A stretch of 64,000 nucleotides of DNA, from the NCBI RefSeq assembly GCF_000003815.2, contig NC_049996.1, positions 16,658,930 to 16,722,929 of the forward strand, given 5' to 3'. The translations under genes were made by a program, and so were the position numbers. Shown one piece after another: positions 1 to 10,049 of the stretch. Each line of letters opens with the position of its first letter. The first letter of the stretch is position 1. This DNA comes from Branchiostoma floridae. Taxonomy: Eukaryota; Chordata; Leptocardii; Amphioxiformes; Branchiostomatidae. A model generated the notes under the pieces. It had not been told where the DNA came from. It searched no databases and saw only the letters and a program-made list of their open reading frames with translations.

Positions 1-284
1 TGTTGTATATATATATATAGTGTATATATACGTATATGTGAAATTTGTGATCATTGTACAAAATTGCAATTCAGCCGTTAGGCTGCAACAGTTTTTTAAT
101 CCAATAAACCATTTCTCTCTCTCTCTCTCTAAATTTACATGTCTGTTAGCCTTTTCCTTAGCGATACACAAACATGCTTACTATCAACATCTACATTGTT
201 ACTGTGCCAGATGAATGAATTACCGCTACTATCTAGTATTTCTTTTACATGGTATAATCAGTTTTCTTGATATTATTCATCATA

Positions 285-1320
285 TCATTTTGTTGGGACA
301 ATAGAGCGTCTGCTTGTAAGGGATGTGTGTATACATGTGTCCAGTTGTCTTAACCGCAACCAATACTTAAGTATCCTAACTGAAACATCAACATCTAATG
401 GAAATATTCCGAGTTCAACTTTGCATGCCATGTTGCTGACGTTTCTATCAACTCCTAGAATACTTTTGCAAAAACGGTTGTGAAGCACTTCAACTGGAGA
501 ATTATCCTGCAAGTGGTCTTTACCCCAAATTTCGCTACCATATAGCATGATAGGCTTAATACATGTATCAAAAATTTGCAATAGATTCTTTATAGATATT
601 GGAGAACGGATGAGGGATCTTATACAGAACACAGCTTTACGTGCTTTAAGAGAAAGTTCTTTTTTGGCTAAGGAAAAGTTGCCTGAAGCGGACAAGAACA
701 GACCTAGGTAACAATATGATGTGCTGGTTTCTGTTTGCCTTGAACCGAACAAGAAATTCTCATTTTTTTAATTTACTTATAGTTTCCACCTGGTGCAAAA
801 AATACTTCGTCTGTCTAATGCTAATTGTAACCCTTTCTCTCTATAAAAATGACAACGTCGTCTGCATAAAGTAGACAAAGATACAAGTAAGTTGTGTAGG
901 GTAGGTGGGGAACATTCTGGGGTGCCTAATTCCTTAACTGAGTCGTTGATAAATAAATTGAAAAGTGTGGGGATGACATTGCAACCCTGCTTTACACCTC
1001 TATAAGTTATAGAAGGTGGAGTGAGACCTGATTATGTTTCTATGCAAGTCTGGGGATTCGAGTACATTGATTTAATTAGGCAGGAAAATTTTCCACCAAT
1101 TCCTGAGTCAAGTCAGACTATATCTTAGTCCTTCGTGCCACACTGAATCAAAGGCCTTTTTAAAATCGATAAAGCAGGCATAAAGTTTTCTGTTACTATT
1201 GATATATTTTGATAGTAATGAGTCGATTACAAAAATATTGTAGCGTGTTCCGAAGTTTTTCCTGAATCCTGCTTGGTTTGGGAGATAATTGTGTGTTCAT
1301 CTAGGAAGTTGGTTAGCCGA
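285..1320 (-). mobile_element. Decayed LINE reverse-transcriptase fragment
   Basis: Read on the minus strand this is the catalytic and C-terminal part of a non-LTR retrotransposon reverse transcriptase, broken by frameshifts. Motif A reads FIDFKKAFDS near 1141-1180. A GVKQGC block lies near 990-1010. The catalytic YADD box is encoded at about 857-868 (context LCLLYADDVVIFI). The thumb/connection part follows at 285-752 in another frame (IFDTCIKPIMLYGSEIWG). The order A, GVKQG, YADD, thumb is that of LINE RTs. No intact ORF, endonuclease or 5' end is visible, so this is a dead 5'-truncated copy. The clade is not assignable by eye. Confidence 0.85.
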
Positions 1321-1329
1321 GTGTTGAGG

Positions 1330-1500
1330 ACTGATTCGCGGTTTTCGCGTTAGCCATTTCACCGCGAATTTAAAACCACCGCGAACATTTTTCCATGGCA
1401 TTAAGATACTACAGTGCATGGTGCTACCGCGAAATTTAAACCACCGCGAAAAGTGATTTTTCCCACTACCGCGAAATCAAATCCCCGCAAACTTATAATG
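1330..1500. repeat. Dispersed repeat rich in ACCGCGAA motifs
   Basis: An AT-rich repeat built around ACCGCGAAATTTAAACCACC-like words. A related copy in the same orientation lies at about 63,365-63,600, inside an intron of the last gene; it shares the TTTAAAACCACCGC and ACATTTTTC words and a later ACTACAGT word. It looks like a short non-autonomous interspersed element. No termini are clear. Confidence 0.5.
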
Positions 1501-1504
1501 GTTT

Positions 1505-2370
1505 ATTTGTCAACTTGTCAACTTGTCCATATATGTTATACATCTTGCAGCCTCACGGCTGAATTGGTGTAATAACATTACATTCGGAGTTCGATAAAGA
1601 AGGTAAACTTACAAGGTAAACACATACAATAACGAGCGTACTTTAAAATATCAATATTGAGTAGATACACGGTTAAAAGCTATCATTGAATTGCACATAA
1701 AGGTATTGCACATAAAGTAGTCACTTTAACGTTATTGCACTTAAGGTACTAAACTTATAACAAAGAGGCGAATAGTAGTTAGCAGGTTTCAGAGACTATG
1801 ATCACTTGGAGCATTGTATCTTAGTGGGACGAGGAATTCAACAGTCTGGCAATGAATGGTATGCTGCTATTGCGGAAGCGATCAGTTCTAGCGAAGATAG
1901 CGTCAATGTTGTTACATGATCTGGTAATGCGGCCGCTGATCTCTCCGCGGGACAAGGGGAGCCAGTCACGGTAGAGGGAAGAGTTTAGCAGACTGTGTCC
2001 AAACTTGCCGCACAACTGTTCTCGTCTCAACTCCAGTGTGGGGAGGTTAAGCTGGTTGCAGGCCTCTGAGTAGGACGAGTAGTGTTCGCCTAGTATTGTG
2101 CGGCACGCGCGACGTTGTATGTTCTCGATTTGAGCTGTTTGGGCTCTGGATAGACCTGGGCTCCAGGCGGGTGCAGCATATTCGAGTAACGGCCGTACGT
2201 AGCATGTGTACACGGCTAGGAGGTCTTCCTGGGATAGACCAAACTTTTTGAGTTGTCGTAGGAGGAAGAGACGCTTTGAGCTCTGACGGGTGACATGATT
2301 TACATGTTTGTCCCATTTCAGGTCTGCCTGTACAAAAACTCCCAGCAGTTTTGCGACGCGGACTTAAATG
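1505..2370 (-). mobile_element. LINE 3' fragment: RT C-terminus plus 3' tail
   Basis: Minus-strand reading gives KLLGVFVQADLKWDKHV, then YVRPLLEYAAPAWSPGLS, then IENIQRRACRTILG between about 2350 and 1821. This is the typical C-terminal thumb and connection region of CR1/Jockey-like LINE reverse transcriptases. The ORF ends at 1821. About 300 bases of 3' UTR follow, holding a short hairpin (GCAGCC, CAC, GGCTG) near 1547-1562. Related hairpin tails occur near 70-90 and 6,308-6,325. The fragment is 5'-truncated at about 2370. It is separate from the neighbouring LINE copy at 285-1320. Confidence 0.8.
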
Positions 2371-2446
2371 CATTTACAGTAACTTTGCCAGGCAACTCAT
2401 AACAGACAATCCCCCTGTAATTGTTTGGGTCATCTTTAGCGCCACC

Positions 2447-2546
2447 NNNNNNNNNNNNNNNNNNNNNNNNNNNNNNNNNNNNNNNNNNNNNNNNNNNNNN
2501 NNNNNNNNNNNNNNNNNNNNNNNNNNNNNNNNNNNNNNNNNNNNNN
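2447..2546. other. Assembly gap (100 N)
   Basis: A run of exactly 100 undetermined bases, a common placeholder size. Confidence 1.
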
Positions 2547-3060
2547 CTGGATACCAGGCTAGCAGAATTCTTTATTTGATGTTGTCAATTTAGTCTCTAG
2601 TACAGCATGATACTGTGGCTGTCGATGCGAATGAGTTGTACATTTTGTGTTATACTGCCGTACTATCAACAACAAAGACTTAATCTTCTCGGCAATCTTC
2701 AGAATCTACTCGATAATACTCTTGATTTCAATAGTCTTCCTAAATCAGCCCACATCCATCTACTATCAAGGGGTTTACCTTTCTTGTCATATCATACAGC
2801 AGTATCCTACTTGGTTATATCACACTGAACGACCTGTCACACCTAACATTTGCAAATGTTGCTTGAAGCTATCCATCGCTGTTGGTTCTACTGTGGATGC
2901 TATCTACACCGCAAAGTAGACAGAACAATTAAAAAGTCAGGATAGATCTAATATTTAATGATATTCGGGAGCTATATTACGACTGGATACCAGGCTAGAA
3001 TTCAGCTTCTGAAAGACACCTACTCAGGGAAAACTACTCAAGGAAACAAATATCAACAAA
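2547..3060. other. Gene-poor spacer with a repeated CTGGATACCAGGCTAG word
   Basis: No supported gene. CTGGATACCAGGCTAG occurs at 2547, at the edge of the gap, and again at about 2983, both followed by GAATTC within a few bases. This marks the ends of a direct or partial repeat about 440 bp apart. Confidence 0.5.
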
Positions 3061-3183
3061 GTGCAAGCTCCGCCCACTTGTGAATTCCAGCATGTACATG
3101 TACAAACCTGTGCACGCAACATCGTTGATTACTTTGGCAATACACACCACTGTGTCAGGTACACCAAGCACATAAGTGCCAAC

Positions 3184-6100
3184 ATGGCATCCACCTGTTT
3201 CCCCGGGAAGCCCATCATGGTGCTCGGCCTGGTTCTGTTTGCCTGCCTGCTGTCCTCAGGCCATGCCTTTCTCGGGATCGACGACTGGGGCGGAGACTGG
3301 GGTGGAGACTGGAGCGAAGATTGGGGCGAAGATTGGGGAGAAGATTGGGGCGAAGACTGGGGAGAAGATTGGGGCGAAGATTGGGGCGAAGGCGAAAGCG
3401 ACGACAAAGGAGAGGACTGGAGCGAAGATTGGGGCGAAGATTGGGGCGAAGATTGGAGCGAAGATTGGGGAGAAGATTGGGGCGAAGATTGGGGCGAAGG
3501 CGGAAGCGAGGACAAAGGAGAAGACTGGAGCGAAGATTGGGGTGGAGATTGGGGCGAAGACGGAGAAGACTGGAGCGAAGATTGGGGCGAAGATTGGGGC
3601 GAAGATTGGAGCGAAGGCGGAAGCGAAGATTGGAGCGAAGGCGGAAGCGACGACAAAGGAGAGGACTGGAGCGAAGATTGGGGCGAAGACTGGAGCGAAG
3701 ATTGGGGAGAAGATTGGGGCGAAGACTGGAGCGAAGATTGGGGAGAAGATTGGGGCGAAGATTGGGGCGAAGGCGGAAGCGACGACAAAGGAGAAGACTG
3801 GAGCGAAGATTGGGGCGAAGATTGGAGTGAAGACTGGGGCGAAGACTGGGGAGAAGATTGGGGAGAAGATTGGGGCGAAGATTGGGGCGAAGATTGTAGC
3901 GAAGACAGGAGCGAAGATTGGGGCGAAGGCGGAAGCGACGACAAAGGAGAGGACTGGAGCGAAGATTGGGGCGAAGACTGGATCGAAGATTGGGGAGAAG
4001 ACTGGAGCGAAGACTGGAGTGAAGACGGTGGCGAAGACAAGAGCGAAGACAGGAGCGAAGACAGGAGCGAAGACCGGAGCGAAGACTGGAGCGAAGACGG
4101 GAGCGAAGACGCAGGAGACGACTGGAGCGAAGACTGGTACGAATATGGAAACGACGGGAGCGAAGACGGGAGCGAACAGTGCCCCGACCCCGACGATGTC
4201 AGATGTGTGGATAGTGGAGCGTGTATTCGTGTAGTGTTGCGATGTAATGGTGAGGCTGATTGTCAAGACGGTTCCGATGAGAAGGACTGCTGGAACGTTG
4301 AGTGCCCACGTCCCGAGTTTTTCAGGTGTGAAAGTAGCGGAGCCTGTATCAATCCAAAGTGGCGATGTGACGGAGGGAATGATTGCGAAGACGGTTTTGA
4401 TGAGCAGGACTGCTTGAACGAAGAGTGCCCCTACCCCGACGACATTAGGTGTGTTAGTGGAACATGTATCCGTCCAATTGGAAATGTGACGGCGAGGAAA
4501 ACTGTGAAGACGGTTCCGATGAGCAAGACTGTTGGGACCAAGACTGCCACGACCCCAGCGATGTCAGGTGTAAGAGTAGTGGACAGTGTCTCGATGTAAG
4601 GGACCAATGCGACGGTGGCCTTGACTGTGACGACGGTTCCGACGAGCAAGATTGCTGGAGCAAAAACTGTTCCAAGACCGACGATTTCAGATGTGAAAGT
4701 AGCGGAGCCTGTATCTATACAGGGTGGCAATGTGATGATTATGAGGACTGCCCAGACGGTTCAGATGAGAAGTATTGCACAGCCGACACCTGTCTCCTGC
4801 CCAGGTTCTTCTGTGCACCTGATGGTCCCTGCCTCCCGGACACGAGGCGCTGCGATGGGGTTGGGAACTGTGTCGACGGGTCCGATGAGAGTGGCTGTAG
4901 TAAGCTGACCTTACTGTTTTTCTAACCATACAAAACTTGGAGGGAGGTGGTTTATTGTGTGCTATGCGAATGGTTTGACATTGCAAAATCAGACTGGCCC
5001 ATGTGATTACTAGAATACTACATAAGAATTATATTCAAATACAGTCAGTCTCTGCAACTGGGCAATGTTAACATGAGCGTGGACTGCATCCCCTGTTCAA
5101 TTTGCCATATTTCACCGAATTCTACGTAGCAAAGCCTGGTGATTGATTGGAAGGTGCGACGATTTACTTCTCATGACTCTGAAAGACACAAACACACACA
5201 CATAGAGAGACGGGCCCCATCTATACCATTTTTCATGGGGTAACAAGAGAATGCTGATAAATTAAAGATTCTTTCTACCTTATCATCACGTACCCTCACG
5301 CATACACATCAGCTGACCGGCAACACATGGCAACATTAGAGGAAGTCGAATGTCCTAGAATAGATTAGACGCAATTCTGCATATTTAGATGTGCATGATT
5401 GTTCCCATTGTTACATATATGTGTTTCTTACCATGTGACCTGTACTTAGCCCAGTGGGGCAAAAATGTGCAATAAAGGTCTTCATTCATTAACCGGACAA
5501 TGCTGCTTCGCAAGGAAACCAAGCTCCGCCCACTTGTAAACTACGGCATGTACAAAACTGTGCACGCAAGCTCCGACCCTGTTTTCTGACGTTTCCACGT
5601 GTAGCCGGTTGCTTTAGCGTTCTCATATTCCCGTACGTGGACGATCCCAGTCTGTCTATAATTGGCTTTCCTCTTCGTTACAGGTGTGCCCAAACACTGC
5701 TTCTTCACCTGCCGTAACGACGCCACCTGTCTGCCGTCACGTCAGCTGGGGGACGGACGTCAGGACTGCGCTGACGGGGAGGACGAGAGGCCCGGTGACG
5801 GTGAGTCGCACTCGATCGGCATGGCAATCTGTGGTAGCGCGACGCAGTCCTTATACCCCTGTCACATTATCCACGATCGTCGGGCGTATCCATGGAAGAT
5901 CGTCCATATTTAAAATCGACAGAGGGCTACGCGTATTTTTTACCTGAAAACCGTCCCTGTCACATATAAGCCATTCTTTGTTCACTGTACAATTGTTGTG
6001 CAATAAAGTTATTATTATGAGTGAGGCTTGGGCGATTGCCGCAGATTGTCGTCCGATCGATTTTCGCCAAATCTGACAGGGGTATATATTACACAAATCC

Positions 6101-7218
6101 ACTGGTTCCCTCGTGACCTCAATGAACAGCGGCTTGCAGGCCGATTTGAGCTTCTCATGAATTAATAAAAGTTCAAACATACCAAAGTACTGTTTTGCAT
6201 TTCAACAGTCCGATGTTGAAAACGTCCGCCTAAATTTCGCCTTTTTTGTATGATTCTGATGATGATGAATGTAGATGGATGGTTTATTAGGTTAATACAA
6301 CTTTTGCAGCCTGTTGGCTGAATTTGTTTAAAATAATATTGCGGCTTCTGTTCAGGAATTCCTTTTCTTTTAATACTTATGATAGACTTGAGACTTTGTT
6401 AGATAGCTCATCAAAATGTGTTTTGTTCTAATTAATGAATGCCCATCTGTTATCACAGTTGAGGAGGCTCTGGGGCGTGAGTGGGGCTCCTGTAGCTACA
6501 GCTGTCCGTCCGTCTACGGTAACGCGTCATGCGTCCCTGACGCGTTCAGGTGTGACGGTGACGCGGACTGTTTGGGGGAGGAGGACGAGCAGAGCTGTGG
6601 AGACGCCGCACCTGTGGAAGATGGCGGAGGGACAGGTGACGGGGGGACTACAGTGGGCCAAGAGCCGACCGCAGAACCGACACGCAGCCAAGGGTCGTTC
6701 GGAAACCAAGCAGGTACGTAAGACCAATGTCATTTTCACAAACACTGTAATAAGATCATTTGATTAATGTATTTACCGTCTATGGAATTTTAACTTGAGA
6801 GTTCATCTGTGTTGGTAAAAGTTATTCTTGAAATAGTTTAACTGTAATTTCCAACACAAAAATTGGACTCACCCAAATTTTCGACGTCGCGACAGCAGTG
6901 GATTGTTCATTCCTTGACAAAGACTGATACTGTGCAGTCGAAATTTTTGTGTTGGAAATTACAGTTTAACTATTTGAAGAATGTCTATGAAATTTGTCAG
7001 CATTTTCGCGAGCAAACATAGGAGTTTGCCACTTTGTCTTCTTCACCTTCGCCTTTTCAGCTACATACTCCTATATATCTAATTATAAAATGTATATACA
7101 TACTTCCTTTCCAGTTGGAGATTTCCATGCTGGGAGCCATGGGGCCCAGAACAAGGCCGTGGTTTGGATGACAGCCGCTGCGCTCGGCGGGCAGATTCTC
7201 TATCGTCTGGCTTTCTAG
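3184..7218 (+). CDS. Secreted LDLa-repeat protein with acidic Trp-rich repeats and a GPI-like tail
   Basis: Four-exon model: 3184-4899, 5684-5800, 6459-6713, 7115-7218, all joined in phase 1 with GT/AG ends. The chosen ATG at 3184 opens a signal peptide (core [17 protein letters not shown]). Residues ~32-330 are tandem G/S-E-D-W tetrapeptides. Then come six LDL-receptor class A domains: 4180-4290, 4303-4413, 4426-4531, 4545-4655, 4668-4778 and 4791-4898. Each carries six Cys and a C-x-DGSDE-type calcium-binding motif. Exon 2 adds an LDLa module with fewer recognisable landmarks and exon 3 another ([16 protein letters not shown]) followed by a Gly/Thr-rich spacer. The last exon ends in a hydrophobic [19 protein letters not shown], like a GPI-anchor signal. 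One base is missing near 4471 in LDLa3, either an assembly error or a real break. LDLa modules bind calcium and protein ligands; the specific role is unknown. Introns hold LINE tails and a MITE. Confidence 0.8.
3289..4170 (+). repeat. 12-bp coding tandem repeat (GEDW/SEDW)
   Basis: Imperfect tandem copies of a 12-base unit, GAAGATTGGGGC or GAAGATTGGAGC, coding E-D-W-G/S. They are grouped into higher-order blocks separated by [14 protein letters not shown]-like spacers (near 3390-3420, 3500-3525, 3630-3670, 3770-3800, 3930-3955). The unit contains no stop in several frames on either strand, so long shadow ORFs arise. The array lies inside exon 1 of the LDLa gene. Confidence 0.95.
5385..5497 (+). 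mobile_element. LINE 3' end in intron 1
   Basis: Ends in the family tail ACCTGTACTTAGCCC, a short spacer, GCAATAAAGGTCTTCATTCATT. The same tail in reverse orientation appears near 25,800, 27,285, 35,607 and 49,545. AATAAA followed by a TTCATT repeat marks the 3' terminus of a non-LTR element. Confidence 0.65.
6091..6180 (+). mobile_element. LINE 3' end in intron 2
   Basis: Contains GTGACCTCAATGAACAGCGG, a GGCTTGCAGGCC hairpin and CTCATGAATTAATAAAAG. The reverse complement of the same tail is at about 19,022-19,085. A second tail of another type, on the minus strand (GCAGCCTGTTGGCTGAA), follows at about 6,268-6,345. Confidence 0.6.
6830..6985. mobile_element. MITE in intron 3 of the LDLa gene
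   Basis: About 155 bp with arms of about 45 bp. The left arm contains GTTTAACTGTAATTTCCAAC (from ~6837) and the right arm its reverse complement (to ~6973), each followed inward by ACAAAAATT. The centre carries a GACAAAGACTGA, then CAGTCGAAA motif, as in many dispersed elements. No transposase is present. Confidence 0.8.
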
Positions 7219-7389
7219 TCTAGTCATGGTCTCAGCAATGTGACACAATCGTGGTTGAATTGTTATTTAGAAACAATGGCTCATTTTGTGGGATTTTTAT
7301 GAGAAACGTTTTTTTTTAGAAAAGCTTTGCTTGATGTTCCATTTTGAACACCATCTTAAACAAATGTTTGTCATTTTCATCGTCATTTT

Positions 7390-7577
<188 letters not shown>

Positions 7578-8162
7578 CTATATTTAACCCGAGCCAGCGA
7601 GAGATCTTTTTTTGCCAATGAAATTACAAGATAATACAAGATTTAATTGACTTTTAGCTTATTATGTAAATTGTTATCAAAGGTATGCGACACGTATGAC
7701 TAAGATCCATCTTGCTGTGGTACTTGGCCGCATTTGTAACTTTTGACAGACTTCATCTTGCATATGATATACTTGTGACATGCCAGCTGAAGGCAGTAGA
7801 TCTGAATATGTGTAAACACTGGTTACCTGTATCTGTATCTATATAGCCGGTATAACCGCCGTTCGGCGTAACACACCAGCTATTACATCTTTGCCTACTG
7901 CTCAGTCGACGTATTAGAGATACATTCACCTTTGTACTTTTTACTTATAAATTTTGATATTTTTCAGCTTACTTCTAACTTTTAATTGTTTTTTGTTTTT
8001 GTTTTAATTTCGTAACATGTTCCGTGTTTTTGGTGAGCTCTTGATAATAAATCTGCTAACCGAGACAGAACGTTTGCTTTTTTGTCCATCTGTATACGCT
8101 AACGTTCTGCTGAAGTTAAGCTGAAGTAACAAAAATGTTCAGCATCTACATCTATTTGATAT

Positions 8163-8323
8163 AGTAGAAGCCAGTTAATTGCACAGCGGATAATCGCACA
8201 CTTCTGTTAATTGCACGAAATCCCCCAATCCCATGGTGGTGCGGTCCAGCTTAATAACTTCTGCACCATTCGGATCAGTGCACGAATTCACTGGCAAATG
8301 TGGTGTGCAATTAAACTTCTACT
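8163..8323. mobile_element. TA-flanked MITE (AGTAGAAGCCAGTTAATTGC ends)
   Basis: Inverted ends AGTAGAAGCCAGTTAATTGC and GCAATTAAACTTCTACT enclose about 160 bp. Full copies with CAGTAGAAGCC termini and TA target sites are at 37,662-38,034 and, truncated, at 38,127-38,296. The ends and TA target suggest a Tc1/mariner-pogo type non-autonomous element. The superfamily is inferred. Confidence 0.7.
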
Positions 8324-8440
8324 TGCAGTGACTTTCCCCGTCTGACTTTTGACAGGACAACATAGGATTATCTGCAGTTCTACCTACGAACGCAGCAGGT
8401 CGCTCCTAGACGGTTGGTGGTATCGTATAAACAAATCATG

Positions 8441-8690
8441 ATTTGGGTAGTCAGGCTGTTGAAATGGTATTGACCTTTCGAATCTGACCTTTGACACCAA
8501 AGGACCGCTAGTCTGACAAGAAGAACACGTGGCGTCTGGAAGTGTCATTGTCTGGAGAAATTCCGTCTCAAGGTGTTCAGAGAGTTACAAATTAGGACAA
8601 GGCAGACTTCTTACAACTCCAAGACAGACTTCTTGTGGAATACAGACTTCCAGAGTCGCCGGAAAGGTGTGCGAGAACTTTGTTTTCTTC
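8441..8690 (+). promoter_or_regulatory. Candidate 5' untranslated exon/promoter of the first zinc-finger gene
   Basis: This block closely matches 13,385-13,605 upstream of the second zinc-finger gene. Shared words are TCTGGAGAAATTCCGTCTCA, AGGACAAGGCAGAC and GCGAGAACTTTGTTTTCTTC. A splice donor shared by both blocks is AAG|GTGTGC here (exon end ~8666) and AAG|GTGAGC in the other copy. The coding exon begins directly after a TTTTCTTAG acceptor at 10,049. A noncoding first exon spliced to 10,050 is therefore the simplest reading. Confidence 0.5.
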
Positions 8691-9127
8691 GAAACTTATT
8701 GAGGAATTCGATACCAAGCAGATGTATGCTTCGGCCCAAGTTGCTTTCTTGATATATACATTTTTGCGGTCTTTTCTGTGTTTCTACGTCTCCTTCTGAT
8801 GGTTCCGAATGTTTTTAGGAACAGCCTCCCGCTGACATAAATTATGGTGTAACGTTACGATTTCACGTCAGCGGAGAGAGAGCCATAGACATGGGGGGAG
8901 GGGGGCGAGGAGACAGCTGTTGGCGGATGGATACAGTACATTCGGTTTACACATAGCTGGGTCTGTGTTTGATTATGTTTGCTCCAAGTAGGTAGCGTTA
9001 ATTTAGTGTTTAACCTACTTGGTTGAATTGTAAAGGTAGCCATAGGTGCTCATTTAATGTTTAAACTGCTCATGCGTCAAAGGCGAAGGCCCCTGACATG
9101 TTAACAGTTCTCCACCATGCTTGATGC

Positions 9128-9568
9128 TAGGGGTGGGTACTGGTAGCCTGGAGTCCAGCCTTGTTTAGTCGTTAGCTTTATTCCACTCCCGAAGGTCGCT
9201 ACTCGCCAATTAATTTCTTGTTGGACTGGTTCAGAAAAAATGTGTAAAAAAATCAGTGGAACTACCAGATTTTGGACCGATTAGAAAATAAATAGATCAT
9301 ACCAGGAACAGTGGTAGGCGTTCACATGTTTTGGGGCTTACATGGACCAAGAAATCAACAAGCAAAGTAGAGGAGATTTGACAGTCATTTTAACAGGTTT
9401 CTACAGGTAAACTTGGCCATTAGCATAGTTTACATGAAGATAGGATACTCCACCAAACAGAATCTTTTTTACCAAAATGGGCCATTTTTGTGTGTATTTC
9501 AGGTCCAGGTTCAGGTCTGGACCTGAACTGTACCCTATCTGAATTTTCTGTACCGGTACCCACCCCTA
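9128..9568. mobile_element. hAT-like MITE
   Basis: Ends TAGGGGTGGGTACTGGTA and TACCGGTACCCACCCCTA are inverted repeats. The flanks CTTGATGC (9120-9127) and CTTGATAC (9569-9576) form an 8-bp target duplication with one mismatch, as expected for the hAT superfamily. The 441-bp interior has no transposase ORF. Confidence 0.8.
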
Positions 9569-10049
9569 CTTGATACATGTCCAGAGGTCGGGGTGCATAT
9601 GTCAGAGGTCTTCACCTTTGACCTGCGCAGACTTGTGGGACTGCAGTTATGACAAGTTGTCCCACCAAGGTGCTACCCGAGCAAGGCCGTTTTGTCGATA
9701 ATATACCTATTAACTCTTCACTCATTACAAATAGTTAGCTACATGGGTCATTACCAAATGTTACATCTGTTGTTACACAACGCCGACTACTCCTTACCAG
9801 CCATGTGGCTCGTAGTATAGAGCCAGCTGGAAAACTCCTGTTCTGGACACCTGATTTCTCTAAGAAACGTGTTGGTGGCCCAAGGCTAACTTTGAAGAAA
9901 CTTATTGAGTCAGAAACTGGTCTAGAGGGCCTGGGACTTCTCACCGCGATGAAAGACAGACTGTTCTGGAAGACAAACTTTACTTGCTGCACCTCATAGA
10001 GGATGATTAATGATGATGATGATGATGAACTCTTCTCAACTTTTCTTAG

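Noticed and set aside
3129-4266. Long open frames on both strands over the EDW repeat (Lys/Ala-, Arg/Gly-, Ser/Gln- or Phe/Ala/Pro-rich)
   Set aside because: They are shadows of a 12-bp repeat that lacks stops in most frames; only the LDLa frame has a signal peptide and domain continuity.
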